Shown here: positions 17,185 to 26,036 of the stretch, in pieces
Layout: each line of letters begins with the position of its first letter
Numbering within the stretch: the stretch's first letter is position 1
Assembly: GCF_001488575.1 (NCBI RefSeq)
Contig: NZ_LN831303.1
Location: 285,523 to 349,522, forward strand
Length of the DNA: 64,000 nt
Direction of reading: 5' to 3'
Source: Halobacterium hubeiense
GTDB lineage: Archaea; Halobacteriota; Halobacteria; Halobacteriales; Halobacteriaceae
The notes under the pieces: generated by a model
Seen by the model: the letters and a program-made list of their open reading frames with translations, nothing else
What the model was told of the DNA's origin: nothing
Database searches by the model: none
Translations under genes and position numbers: made by a program

Positions 17185-18356
17185 TTACTGGGCGGGCGCT
17201 GTAGTGTCGTCGCCGGTGTCGTCGCTGGTGTCGTCGACGGGTTCCTCGGTGGATGAGTCGATGGTTACGACTTCGCCCTCCTGTTCGAGATCAAGTCGGA
17301 AGCCGCCTTCGACGTGGTTGCCGCCGAGGTCGTCGTCCCACTCTGGCGTGTAGCGGATGGTTTCGTCGGGCATGATGTCGTTGTTCTTGAGGAAGCCTCG
17401 CGCCGAGATTGTGTGGGTCTTGCCGGAGCGGTAGGCGTAGACATCTCCCCGGTCGTAGTTTTGCTCAAGCGGGATAATTGCGATCTCGTTCCCACTGTCG
17501 TTGTACGCGAGAATGACGGCTTCGGTGTCTTCGAGGTACTGTTCAGCGACTGTTGAGTTCGGGGCAAGCCGGCCGTCTTCACGGAGCGTGATGAACTCAC
17601 GACCGTGGAAGACGCCGAAGCCCTCGTCTGAGAGTGAATCAGAGATTTCGGCGATCGATGGAACCGTGTGACGTTGGCAAGCTCCTCAATGTTACAGACG
17701 AGCAGCGGCTTCCGACGAGTCATCATTTCCCAGCCGTTGGAGTACGTGATGCCGTGGTGCAGCATCCGCTTGTACTCGTTTTTGTTCTTGCCGAGGTATT
17801 TTCCGTCGACGGAGTAGAACTGCCCACTCATCTGGTTGAGTGAGTCCTGTAAATTTTCCGCGATTCGCTGGGACTGAGCCGCCGCACGCAGCGACACGTT
17901 GTACGTGTGACTCGGGTTCTTCAGGTCGATCTGCGCCATGCGACTCTGCCCAGCACGTTGGCCATCAACCTGCGAATCCATGATCGTGCCACCGACTTCC
18001 TCCGGCGTGTCTCCACGATGCCGCTCACGTTTTTCTTCATCAGACACCCCCAACACTCCATCTAGGGCACTTCGGATGACCATTCCGGCCATTGTGTGAA
18101 CACCGCGCTTGAGGCGGCCTTTCTGTCGTTGTGCTTTCGGCGACCAGTCGGCACGTGGCTCGAACACGACCTGGAAGAGCACAGCGCCGTCAGCTTGGAT
18201 GATCGTCTCAAGCAGGTTCGACAGCGGGGACCGCTCGGTAGTTTCGGTGTCGAAACGAGTGAGAACCGTCATCCAGTCCTTCCGACGTTCCTCGACACCC
18301 TCGTACCGAACCATGTACGGGACACCGTCGAAGACTTCCGTGATGTCGAACTAACT
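17185..18356 (-). pseudogene. Broken conjugation-type ATP-binding protein gene (VirB4/HerA-like family), 5' truncated and frameshifted
   Basis: The minus strand encodes FDITEVFDGVPYMVRYEGVE and, after more sequence, LSNLLETIIQADGAVLFQVV and FEPRADWSPKAQRQKGRL, which recall the N-terminal region of large haloarchaeal conjugation-type ATPases. Homology starts right after a TAG at 18357-18359, so the true N-terminus is lost. Near 17670 the frame shifts: LLVCNIEELANVT continues as HTVPSIAEISDSLSDEGFG in another frame, down to an acidic tail (EEPVDDTSDDTGDDTTAPAQ) and stop at 17185. No Walker motifs remain. The 3' half may be a separate domain. The family assignment is from memory and moderate. 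Confidence 0.45.
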
Positions 18357-18536
18357 GTTTGAGCCACTCTCAAACGTTCGACCGACGCCATCCACGAATT
18401 ATGGGATGACCCGAACTTAACCAACAAACTGAGTGGACTGTCCCAGATGTTGGTTAAACCCTTTCTGGGGGTGGCTAACGTCTCGGTTCTCCCCACTACT
18501 TACCAGTCTAGCGTCGCAACCGTCAATCGTCCCCAG

Positions 18537-18974
18537 ATGGATCTCGGAGAATCGCTGCATCACGAATCAGATGAAAACCAAGATCTTCCACAGATGCAGT
18601 GTGACGCGTGCGAGTCAGCACTCCAGTCCCCAGAACGACATTCGCTGTCGTTTCTGCTTCTTGACCAGCTTACAGCTCCACTTATCGGCTGTGACGACCA
18701 CCGACAGCAGTTCGCTTCGATCTGTGGATACACGACGGAGGCATCCGCTGAACTCCTCGACCACCGCCCTGCTGGCGGGGTGAGCTGTCCCAGCTGCGGT
18801 CTCGCAGCACATACGCCACAGCAGCCGCTTGTCCCGGTCGAAGGTGGCGCTGTCGCGATTCTCGCCTGTCCCGAGCATCAATCTGAAGTTATCAGTCGGT
18901 TCCACACCGGTCTCGACACACAGTACCAATTGACCGCCGAACTCGATGCAGCCGGCCCTCGTGACGTTCTGTAG
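18537..18974 (+). CDS. Cys-rich haloarchaeal plasmid protein of unknown function
   Basis: A 145-residue protein starting at ATG 18537 (MDLGESLHHE). It has two CxxC pairs, CDAC near residue 23 and CPSC near residue 90, plus scattered His and Cys (DDHRQQF, CPEH), suggesting one or two structural zinc sites. Middle and C-terminus are acidic. Proteins of this type are common on haloarchaeal plasmids and integrated elements, but I know no function. It is divergent from the broken conjugation gene and lies tail to tail with the parA operon. An upstream in-frame ATG at 18447 would add a non-acidic extension and is less likely. Confidence 0.6.
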   Translation: MDLGESLHHESDENQDLPQMQCDACESALQSPERHSLSFLLLDQLTAPLIGCDDHRQQFASICGYTTEASAELLDHRPAGGVSCPSCGLAAHTPQQPLVPVEGGAVAILACPEHQSEVISRFHTGLDTQYQLTAELDAAGPRDVL

Positions 18975-19065
18975 CGCGTCTCACTCACGACGACGCTGAT
19001 GGGTTGCCTATATCAACATCGGCTTTAGCAAGTCCCCTATCAGAAGAGCAACTCCCACGACTGCG

Positions 19066-19476
19066 CTACTCGTCGAAGGTCATTCCGTAGCCCCACTCTT
19101 CGAGGTGCTCCTCGACTTCGTCGAGATGGTCTAGTCCGGTCTTCATCAACGCCTCCCGGAGGTCAGTCAGGGAGACGTCGTCGTCGAAGCGGTCTTCGAG
19201 TTCTCGCTGGGCGTCACGCTCGCCGCTCTTGGTGTCGCTCTGCAGGAACAGCGGGACGCGCTCGCGGCCGTCTTGGACGCCGTCACGCCGGAACTTGTAC
19301 GGAATCTGCATCGAGCGCTGCTGCCGAGACGACTCCGTGGTCCCGCCCGTCGCGCGCTCGCGCTCCTCGGTCCCCGACTCGGTCGTGGACGCCTCCGTCG
19401 CTGTCTCCTCTCCGCCTGCGCTCTCGTCGCTCGACGCAAAGGGGTCCTCGCCCGCGCCCTCTTTCATCCCCGTCAT
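19066..19476 (-). CDS. ParA partner protein (putative ParB-like adaptor)
   Basis: A 136-residue acidic protein whose ATG at 19476 overlaps the parA stop as ATGA, so it is translated with ParA. The N-terminal half is low complexity (DESAGGEETATEAS, TEERERATGG). The C-terminal half has IPYKFRRDGVQDGRERVPLF followed by a helical stretch (LREALMKTGLDHLDEVEEHL). This layout suits a small archaeal partition partner that binds centromere DNA or ParA. It has no ParB/Spo0J nuclease motifs. The role is inferred from the operon. Confidence 0.6.
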   Translation of the reverse strand: MTGMKEGAGEDPFASSDESAGGEETATEASTTESGTEERERATGGTTESSRQQRSMQIPYKFRRDGVQDGRERVPLFLQSDTKSGERDAQRELEDRFDDDVSLTDLREALMKTGLDHLDEVEEHLEEWGYGMTFDE

Positions 19477-20348
19477 GCGGACAGCACCTCGTGGTCGAGG
19501 TCGCCGGGCTCGGGCGGGTTCGGCGCTTCCAGCCCGACCTGCTCTTCCAGGTGGCGGGCAATCCGGTCGAACTGGGCGAGCGTCTCGATTTCGTAGTCGC
19601 GCCGGCGGTCGCGGTGGTTCCGGACGTACTCGAACGCCGAACACTGTTGCATCCAGCAACCCTCCATCAGGGACGCCCGCTCGCCGATGACCTCGGGAAT
19701 GGGGTAGTCGATTTCGTCGAGAATCGTGCGCTGGTCGCGCGTGTTCTTGAACCCGACCGGCACCGCGGCGAGGACGCCCACCTCGACGTCCAGTTGGTCC
19801 TCCAGCCCTGCGACCAGCGATTCGAGGCCTTCGACGGCGGCTCGTCCCTTCGCGCTCGGTTCGACGGGGATGACGAGCGAGCGCGTGGCGTGAATCGCGT
19901 TGTAGAGGTGTGGCCCTTCGGTCGCGGGCGGGTCACAGATGAGGACGTCGTACTCGTCGGGCACGCCGGCGTCTTGGAGGACGCGCAGCAGCTGCGCGTG
20001 CATCCCGAAGGCTTCTCCCATCGCTTCGGCTTGGTCTTTCTCGCGTTGGAGGTATTCGGCGAGGTCCGAGAGCATGTTGTGCTCCGGGATGATGTCGACG
20101 CCTTCGACAGTCCGTACGAGGTCGTCGAAGTCGCCGCTGGGGCGCCGAATCATGTGTCGGACGATGTTGTCCACGGACTCGGTGCGGTCCGTGTCGACGC
20201 CGAAGAGTCGGGAGAGGTCGCCGTCTTGCGGGTCGAGTGGGACGACGAGCGGTTTCAGGCCCGCTCGTGCGTGCGCGACCGCGAGGTTCGCGGCTGTCGT
20301 CGTCTTCCCGACCCCGCCGGCCTCGCTGTACGTCGAGTACGCTAACAT
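19473..20348 (-). CDS. parA: ParA-family partition ATPase
   Basis: A 291-residue ParA/MinD-type ATPase for plasmid or replicon partition. It starts MLAYSTYSEAGGVGKTTTAA, with a deviant Walker A (EAGGVGKTT). Walker A' is VVPLDPQDGDLSRLFGVD and Walker B is YDVLICDPPATEG. I use ATG 20348, since the Walker A strand begins right after it; an in-frame ATG at 20372 would add eight residues. The upstream DNA holds a 12-unit tandem array of 13 bp (20425-20580), probably the operator and/or centromere. The downstream partner gene overlaps by 4 bases. Together they form a complete partition module. Confidence 0.9.
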   Translation of the reverse strand: MLAYSTYSEAGGVGKTTTAANLAVAHARAGLKPLVVPLDPQDGDLSRLFGVDTDRTESVDNIVRHMIRRPSGDFDDLVRTVEGVDIIPEHNMLSDLAEYLQREKDQAEAMGEAFGMHAQLLRVLQDAGVPDEYDVLICDPPATEGPHLYNAIHATRSLVIPVEPSAKGRAAVEGLESLVAGLEDQLDVEVGVLAAVPVGFKNTRDQRTILDEIDYPIPEVIGERASLMEGCWMQQCSAFEYVRNHRDRRRDYEIETLAQFDRIARHLEEQVGLEAPNPPEPGDLDHEVLSA

Positions 20349-20424
20349 ACTCACTTCATGGACACCACTCATCTTGAAAGTTCTGTGTGTTCATTCATTG
20401 TTGAACGGGAACGAACTCTCTAGT

Positions 20425-20580
20425 GAACATAATCAATGAATGTATGCCCTGAACGCAACTAATGAACACAGTCAATGAAAGCCACTACTGAATACCAGTA
20501 ATGAATGTCATTACTAGATGGCTGTATTGGGTGTCAACACTAGACTCTAGTCGCGAACGCAAACGATGAACCGCAGAAAC
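20425..20580. repeat. Tandem array of twelve 13-bp units, candidate centromere/operator of the par locus
   Basis: Units start at 20425, 20438, 20451, 20464, 20477, 20490, 20503, 20516, 20529, 20542, 20555 and 20568, a strict 13-base period. The best copies are GAACATAATCAAT, GAACGCAACTAAT, GAACACAGTCAAT and GAACGCAAACGAT; a rough consensus is GAAYRCMASTAAT. Units 8-10 are degenerate. An inverted copy lies at 20386-20400. The array fills the gap between parA and the TRAM gene and is more AT-rich than its surroundings. Confidence 0.75.
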
Positions 20581-20584
20581 CAGT

Positions 20585-21025
20585 CTACCGGACTTCCGGT
20601 TCGCTGACCGGCTCCGCGAACGCGACCGACTCCTTGACGTCCGTAATCTCGACCTCGGCGCGGTCGCCGGGCTGGGTGCCTGGAACGATGACGATGAATC
20701 CGCGCTCGACTTTCGCGATGCCGTCGCCTTGGTCGCCGAGCGTGTCGATGGTCACCGTTCGCACCTCGCCCTCCTCGACCGGTGGCTCCTGCACCTGCCC
20801 CCGCCCGGTCGACGATTCCTCAGACGGCTGCTCGCTCCGCGACGCTGCTGCGCCCCCCGACTCAGCGCCCACCTGCGAACGCAGAAGCGCGACCCGATAG
20901 ACATCGCCGACTTCCAGCGAACTGTCCGTCACCACTTCCTTCGGCACCGAAACCACGTACTGGTCATCATGTTCCTCCAGCGTCGTCTCGTAGAGCGTCC
21001 GCAATGAATCAGGAATCTCAGTCAT
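20585..21025 (-). CDS. Small protein with AbrB-like N-terminus and C-terminal TRAM domain
   Basis: A 146-residue protein. Residues 20-50 (QYVVSVPKEVVTDSSLEVGD) look like a SpoVT/AbrB-type swapped-hairpin domain, then comes a disordered Ser/Glu/Gly linker. The C-terminal 60 residues form a TRAM domain (IDTLGDQGDGIAKVERGFIV, then IVPGTQPGDRAEVEI), an RNA-binding OB-fold found in archaeal TRAM0076-like and tRNA-modifying proteins. ATG 21025 (MTEIPDSLRTLY) is preferred over 21058. Located directly behind the par array and on the same strand as parA, it could bind nucleic acid in replicon maintenance; that is inference. Confidence 0.72.
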   Translation of the reverse strand: MTEIPDSLRTLYETTLEEHDDQYVVSVPKEVVTDSSLEVGDVYRVALLRSQVGAESGGAAASRSEQPSEESSTGRGQVQEPPVEEGEVRTVTIDTLGDQGDGIAKVERGFIVIVPGTQPGDRAEVEITDVKESVAFAEPVSEPEVR

Positions 21026-21080
21026 CACCCATAATTCACCACCCAGCACTAAAGACAATGGGAATTACTGCGCCCGCCGC

Positions 21081-22304
21081 TCAGTAGTTCCCGTTGATGA
21101 CGTTTGCGACGCGCTGGCGGTCAAACAGCTGTTCGTCCTCGGGAATTTCGGGGTATGGCCCCTCCGTGTAGGTCGGCCACTCGCCGAACTGCTCGGGGTA
21201 CAGTTGTTTGGCGGTCATCTCGATCTGGAAGAGGTTCAGAATCGGGCCCTGGTAGCGGGCGCCCTGCGCGTAGATGCGGTCGTTCTCCACGGCACCGAGC
21301 TTCTGCCCGACCTCGCTCTCGCGGAACCCCGACCGAATCGCCTCGATGTCCGTCGAGGGGTGCATCCCGCCGAGCGCGAGAATCACGTCGGGGTCGGCTT
21401 CCGCCAGCGCCTCCATGTCTACCGTCGTCGAGGACTCGACGCCGGGGCCGAACGCGCTCTTGGGCTCCAGCGGCCGCGTGTGCGCGGTCAGGAACCCAGG
21501 GTCGTCGAGCCGGTAGGCGTAGATGCTCTGCAGGTCGCTGGCGCCGACCATCACCGCTGCCGGGCGCTCGTCCTCGGGCGGAAGGTTCGACTCGACGGTG
21601 TCCAGCAGGTCGCTGCGCACCGCCGCCAGCGCCTCGTAGCGGTCCTCCGCCTGGAACACCTTCGCGACCCGCTCGAACATCTCCCAGAGGCCGTAGTACT
21701 CGTAGCTGTCCGCCCACTCCGAGGGCGGCTGGGCGTGCGTGTCGCTGAACTGGTTCCCGAACCACGGCCCGATGCGCTCCCGGACCTCCTCGATGTCGTC
21801 CATGTTCCAGTCCGAGAGGGCGAACACGCTCGCCGGGTCCGCGAGGTGGACGTCGCTGTCCAGCTCGTAGAGCGTCTCCATGCTCGGGTTCCACGACGAG
21901 TACAGGCCCGTCCAGTCCAGCGAGACGCCCTCCAAGCGGGGCGTGAACTGGTTCCAGAGCGCGTCGTAGTAGTCCGGCGCGTGCATCGCGTTCACGTCGT
22001 CGCCGCGCCCGAGCGCGAACGCCATCCCCGCGAGGTGGGTGAGCCGCGTGAAGATACTCTCGGGCACCTCGTCGAACTCGACGTCGCCCATCGGCGCCAT
22101 GCTCACCGTGTACGACCCGCTTGTGGTCGTGTTCGCGGATTCGCCGGCCGACGTGCCGGTCGTGGTATTCGCGGCGGTCGAACTGTCGTCGTCGCTCCCG
22201 CCGAGGCAGCCGGCGAGCAGGCCGCCGCCGAGGAGCGCGCTGCCGCCCTTAAGGTAGTCTCTGCGCGTACGAATCCCGTGTCGAATCTGGTTGTCGTTGC
22301 TCAT
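21081..22304 (-). CDS. Fe(III)-siderophore-type ABC binding lipoprotein, fourth of the binding-protein operon
   Basis: A 407-residue extracellular binding protein of the FepB/BtuF (type III periplasmic) class. N-terminus: RTRRDYLKGG twin-arginine signal and lipobox LLAGC, then a Ser/Thr linker. It shares with its four paralogues YELDSDVHLADP, PWFGN, EDRYEAL, DPDVIL and the C-terminal QLFDRQRVANVINGNY. Its ATG is two bases after the stop of the preceding gene, so it is last of a four-gene operon read from 25934. No permease or ATPase is in this operon; the nearest are at 26037-28108. It probably hands ferric siderophore or haem to that transporter. Confidence 0.85.
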   Translation of the reverse strand: MSNDNQIRHGIRTRRDYLKGGSALLGGGLLAGCLGGSDDDSSTAANTTTGTSAGESANTTTSGSYTVSMAPMGDVEFDEVPESIFTRLTHLAGMAFALGRGDDVNAMHAPDYYDALWNQFTPRLEGVSLDWTGLYSSWNPSMETLYELDSDVHLADPASVFALSDWNMDDIEEVRERIGPWFGNQFSDTHAQPPSEWADSYEYYGLWEMFERVAKVFQAEDRYEALAAVRSDLLDTVESNLPPEDERPAAVMVGASDLQSIYAYRLDDPGFLTAHTRPLEPKSAFGPGVESSTTVDMEALAEADPDVILALGGMHPSTDIEAIRSGFRESEVGQKLGAVENDRIYAQGARYQGPILNLFQIEMTAKQLYPEQFGEWPTYTEGPYPEIPEDEQLFDRQRVANVINGNY

Positions 22305-22306
22305 TG

Positions 22307-23533
22307 TCAGAAGTCTCCGTTGATGATGTCTGCGACCGCTTGCCGGTCGAATAGCTGCTTTGACACCGAGAATGCCGGATACGATGTGCCGGCGGAGTCC
22401 GGCCATGTGCCGAACTGCTCGGGATACACCTGCTTTGCAGCCATCTCCAACTGGAAGAGGTTGGCAATCGGGCCGCCGTACCGGATTGCCATCGGATAGA
22501 CTCGGCCACTCTCGACGGCGGTGATTTGTTGGGCGACGCGGTCCGATTCGAGGTGGGATTTGATTTCGTCGAAGTTGCGTTCCGGGCCCAGGGCGTGCGT
22601 GGCGAGAATGACGTCGGGGTCCGCTTCGACGAGCGCTTCGAGGTCGACCTGTGTGTACCCCTCTACGTCGGCGAACGCGTCTTCGACACCGAGCGGGCGG
22701 AGATGCGCCTGCTCGAAGCCTGGGTCGTTGAGATTGAACGGGTAGATGCTGAGAGCCCCATCGGAGATCCCCATCTGCACTCGGGCGACTCGTGGCCGCT
22801 CAGATTCCGCGGGGCGATTCGATTCGAGTTCGGACACAATCTCCGAGTGAATCGCTGCTAATGCCTGGTACCGGTCTTCGCGCTGGAACACGGCTGCGAC
22901 CTTCTCGAAGATTTCCCAGAGCGTGTAGTACTCGTAGTTCTTGGCCCACGCCTCCGGCGGTTCTCCGTGGCGGTCGCTGTATGCGTTTCCGAACCACGGT
23001 GAGATGTTCGTTTGGACTTCCTCGACGTCGGCAGCATCCCAGCTGTCCATGACGGTCATGTACGCCGGGTCCGCGAGGTGGACGTCGCTGTCCAGTTCGT
23101 AGAGCGTCTCCTTGTCGATGTTCCACGAATTGATGAGGTCCGTCCACTCGACCGGGACGCCGTCGAGCCGGTCGAGGAACATGTTGTAGAGCCCGCCGAA
23201 GAGTTCGGGTGCGTACATCGCGTTGATTGCATCGCCGTATCCGAGGGCGAGCGCCATGTCGGCGTGATGAACGAGGACGGTGAACGCGCTCTCCGGCGGC
23301 GAGTCGAACTCCACGGTCCCGACTGGCGACATCGTCACCGAGTAGCTCTCGCTCCCCGACGACGTGGTCTCTGTCGCGGTTTCGGTGTCGTCCGCGGCCG
23401 TCTGTGTCGACGGTGACTCTGAGTCTGTTTGTCCGGTACAGCCGGCGAGCAGGCCGCCACCGACGAGTGAGCCACCGAATTTCAGGTAGTCACGCCGGGT
23501 CGGCGCCTCGTATCGAGTGGTGTCATCGTCCAT
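22307..23533 (-). CDS. Fe(III)-siderophore-type ABC binding lipoprotein, third of the binding-protein operon
   Basis: A 408-residue type III binding protein. It starts at ATG 23533 with APTRRDYLKFGG and lipobox LLAGCTG. It contains YELDSDVHLADPAYM, SPWFGNAYS, REDRYQALAA, DPDVILA and ends KQLFDRQAVADIINGDF. A much longer open frame runs upstream to 24349 but is a shadow of the previous gene. Two bases separate it from each neighbour's start or stop. It diverges from the flanking copies in the ligand region (ISDGALSIYPFNLNDPG), so the four proteins probably recognise different iron chelates. Confidence 0.85.
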   Translation of the reverse strand: MDDDTTRYEAPTRRDYLKFGGSLVGGGLLAGCTGQTDSESPSTQTAADDTETATETTSSGSESYSVTMSPVGTVEFDSPPESAFTVLVHHADMALALGYGDAINAMYAPELFGGLYNMFLDRLDGVPVEWTDLINSWNIDKETLYELDSDVHLADPAYMTVMDSWDAADVEEVQTNISPWFGNAYSDRHGEPPEAWAKNYEYYTLWEIFEKVAAVFQREDRYQALAAIHSEIVSELESNRPAESERPRVARVQMGISDGALSIYPFNLNDPGFEQAHLRPLGVEDAFADVEGYTQVDLEALVEADPDVILATHALGPERNFDEIKSHLESDRVAQQITAVESGRVYPMAIRYGGPIANLFQLEMAAKQVYPEQFGTWPDSAGTSYPAFSVSKQLFDRQAVADIINGDF

Positions 23534-23535
23534 TG

Positions 23536-24753
23536 TCAGAAATCTCCGTTGATGATGTCTGCGACGCGCTGGCGGTCGAATAGCTGTTCGTCCTCGGGGA
23601 TTTCGGGGTAGGGACCTTCCGTGTACGTCGGCCACTCGCCGAACTGCTCGGGGTAGAGCTGTTTGGCGGCCATCTCCGTCTGGAAAAGGTTCATTATCGG
23701 TCCCTGATTGCGGCCGCCCTGCGTGTAGATGCGACCATTCTCGACGGCGGACACGGAAGCCGTCGTGGAGTCGTCGCTCAGGCGGTCGCGGGTCTTCGTG
23801 ACGTGGCGGTACTCGGACATCCCCGCGAGACAGAGGATGACGTCGGGGTCGGCTTCGACGAGCGCCTCGTAGTCGACCGACGATTCGGTCGCCACACCGG
23901 CGAAGGCGTCCGTCGCGCCGAGCGGCCGAGTGTGAGCGGTCAGGAATCCTGGCTCGTTCAGCGCGTACACGTACATGCTGTCCTGGCTCTGGTTCAGGAT
24001 AATCATCGCCGCCGTCGGGCGCTCGTCCTCCGGCGGGAGGTTGGACTCGATGGTCGAGAGCAGTTCCGCGTGGACGGACTGGAGGGCCTCGTAGCGCTCC
24101 TCGGCCTGGAAGACCGCCGCGACCTTCTGGAAAATCTCCCAGAGCGTGTAGTACTCGTAGTTGTCCGCCCACGCCTCCGACGGTTGCTTGTTCGCGTTGC
24201 TGAACGTGTTCCCGAACCACGGCGCGACATTCTCGGTGATTTCGTCGATGTCGTCGCGGGTCCAGCCCCCCATCGTCGTCATGTACGCAGGGTCGTCGAG
24301 GTGGAGGTCGCTGTCGAGTTCGTACAGCAACTCCTTGCTCGGGTTCCACGAACCAGAGAGATCCGCCCAGTCGACGGAGACGCCGGGGAGCCGTTCGAGG
24401 AACTTGTTCCAGAGAGTGTCGTTGTACCCAGGGTTGTACAGCATCGACGAGACGGCGTCGCCGTGGCCGGCGGCCGTCGCCATGTCCGCGTGGTGCGGGA
24501 GAATCGTCATGACGCTCTCCGGCGGCTCCTCGAACTCCACGGTGCCGGCCGGCGACATCGTCACCGAGTACGACTGATTGTCCGTGCTGGTCTCCGTCGC
24601 GGTGTTCTGGACCGTCGTCTGGTCGGTCGTTTCCGGGCTCTCGCTGTCACTCCCACCGAGACAGCCCGCGAGCAGGCCGCCACCGAGGAGCGCGCCGCCG
24701 CCCTTGAGGTAGTCTCTGCGCGTTGGAGTCTCGACTCTATCCGAGTCGCTCAT
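23536..24753 (-). CDS. Fe(III)-siderophore-type ABC binding lipoprotein, second of the binding-protein operon
   Basis: A 405-residue binding protein with twin-arginine signal (TPTRRDYLKGGG), lipobox LLAGC and an acidic/Thr linker. The core carries YELDSDLHLDDPAYM, APWFGNTFSN, AEERYEALQS, DPDVILCLAG and the C-terminal QLFDRQRVADIINGDF. Its C-terminal 60 residues are almost the same as in the 21081-22304 product (YPEQFGEWPTYTEGPYPEIP), pointing to recent duplication or gene conversion. It overlaps the preceding gene by 4 bases (ATGA) and lies 2 bases from the next. Confidence 0.85.
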   Translation of the reverse strand: MSDSDRVETPTRRDYLKGGGALLGGGLLAGCLGGSDSESPETTDQTTVQNTATETSTDNQSYSVTMSPAGTVEFEEPPESVMTILPHHADMATAAGHGDAVSSMLYNPGYNDTLWNKFLERLPGVSVDWADLSGSWNPSKELLYELDSDLHLDDPAYMTTMGGWTRDDIDEITENVAPWFGNTFSNANKQPSEAWADNYEYYTLWEIFQKVAAVFQAEERYEALQSVHAELLSTIESNLPPEDERPTAAMIILNQSQDSMYVYALNEPGFLTAHTRPLGATDAFAGVATESSVDYEALVEADPDVILCLAGMSEYRHVTKTRDRLSDDSTTASVSAVENGRIYTQGGRNQGPIMNLFQTEMAAKQLYPEQFGEWPTYTEGPYPEIPEDEQLFDRQRVADIINGDF

Positions 24754-25934
24754 TCGAAATCACCGTTGACGATGTCCGCGACTGCTTGGCGGTCGAAGAG
24801 TTCGGTGTCAGAGGTCACGTCTCCGAACTCGTCGGGATAGAGCTGTTGGGCTGCTCGTTCGGTGAGGAAGAGGTTGTGAATCGGGCCTTGCCGGAGATAG
24901 CCGCCACGATATACACGCCCGTTCTGCACTGCAGTCAGCCGGCTACCGACGGTGTGGTTCCGCATGAACTCCAGAACGGTGTCGCGGAACTCACTGGCTG
25001 ACTTCCGTTCGTGGCCACGGATGAGGATGACGTCTGGGTCGACTTCCAGTAGCGTCTCGTAGTCGTATTCGCCGCGGTTGGTCGTACTGAGGTTCTGGAT
25101 GTCGGTACCCGCGAGGGCGTCGGTGACGCCGAGGTCGCGCCACTGTTTCTTGCTGGTCCCCTGGTCGTTGAGCCGGTACGGCGAGAACGACGTCGGCTCG
25201 TCGGTCCCCTCGAACGTCAACAGAACGTTCGGACGCTCTTCTGTCGGTGGAAGCCGGCTCTGAATGCCTGCGATGTAGTCGTCGTGGAACTGCTTGAACG
25301 CTTCGTAGCGCTCTCGCTGTTGGAACACGTCTGCGACCTTCTCGAAGGCCTGATACAGCGTGTAATACCGGTAGTCGTGCCACTGATCCGACCGCCGGAA
25401 AATTAGGTTCCCGATGAACGGGGCGACGTTATCCGTGATCTCTTGGATGTCGGACTGCGACCAGTCAAACCAGTTGATAAGCATCTGAGGATCATAGAGG
25501 TGGACGTCGCTGTCCAGTTCGTAGAACTGTTCTTTCGTCCGGACCTCCGGATTCTGTTCGATCGTTGCCTGGTCGACATCGACGCCCGGGAGTTCGTCGT
25601 AGACGTACGTGTAATAGCGGTCCCCGCCACCGATCCCTGCCAGTCCATCGGCTTGTCCGAGCGCGACACCCATGTCGGCGTATCCACCACTGTACGGCAC
25701 CCACTGTTCGGGGACGGCGTCGAACTGGACCTCGCCGACTGGTGCCATCGTTACTGTGTATGATTCAGGTTCCGTCGTCGGATTGCTGGTCGTCTCGTTC
25801 GTCTCTGACGTGGTAGCCGTTGAGTCGCTGCTGCCTGTGCAGCCAGCAAGCAGACTGCCACCGACGAGTGCGCCGCCGCCCTTGACGATGTCTCTCCGCG
25901 TCGGTATCTCGTGTGTGTGGTCGTCCTGCGCCAT
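24750..25934 (-). CDS. Fe(III)-siderophore-type ABC binding lipoprotein, first of the binding-protein operon
   Basis: A 394-residue binding protein: signal IPTRRDIVKGGG, lipobox LLAGC, then core motifs YELDSDVHLYDP, APFIGNLIF, RERYEAFKQF, DPDVILIRGHE and ending ELFDRQAVADIVNGDFE. It resembles the fifth paralogue at 29016-30182 (PYSGGYADMGVALG versus PYTADYADMGVALG) more than the three genes after it. It is the first gene of the operon. A perfect 18-bp iron box (25937-25954) ends two bases before its ATG, so transcription is probably shut off by an iron-loaded DtxR-family repressor. Confidence 0.87.
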   Translation of the reverse strand: MAQDDHTHEIPTRRDIVKGGGALVGGSLLAGCTGSSDSTATTSETNETTSNPTTEPESYTVTMAPVGEVQFDAVPEQWVPYSGGYADMGVALGQADGLAGIGGGDRYYTYVYDELPGVDVDQATIEQNPEVRTKEQFYELDSDVHLYDPQMLINWFDWSQSDIQEITDNVAPFIGNLIFRRSDQWHDYRYYTLYQAFEKVADVFQQRERYEAFKQFHDDYIAGIQSRLPPTEERPNVLLTFEGTDEPTSFSPYRLNDQGTSKKQWRDLGVTDALAGTDIQNLSTTNRGEYDYETLLEVDPDVILIRGHERKSASEFRDTVLEFMRNHTVGSRLTAVQNGRVYRGGYLRQGPIHNLFLTERAAQQLYPDEFGDVTSDTELFDRQAVADIVNGDFE

Positions 25935-25936
25935 AG

Positions 25937-25954
25937 TTTTAGGCTAGCCTAAAA
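25937..25954 (-). promoter_or_regulatory. Iron box: perfect palindrome TTTTAGGCTAGCCTAAAA
   Basis: All 18 bases are a perfect inverted repeat, ending two bases before the ATG of the first binding-protein gene. The core TTAGGC-NN-GCCTAA recurs at 30188-30201, 30224-30237 and 31426-31439. It fits operators of DtxR-family iron repressors (SirR/Idr in haloarchaea). Its position over the start site suggests simple blocking of RNA polymerase and a leaderless or very short-leader mRNA. Confidence 0.8.
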
Positions 25955-26036
25955 ATACATAACTGTTACTATCCATGTTGGTTCCTTTCAAGAACCACGA
26001 TTCCGGGACCGGACGCACGATCGGCGCCGATGTTCG

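Noticed and set aside
19491..20345. 284-codon plus-strand gene opposite parA
   Set aside because: Shadow of parA caused by GC-rich codon use; no family character, while parA motifs are clear.
22307..24349. Single 680-residue protein
   Set aside because: Only the part from ATG 23533 is a binding protein; upstream codons are an out-of-frame shadow of the neighbouring binding-protein gene.
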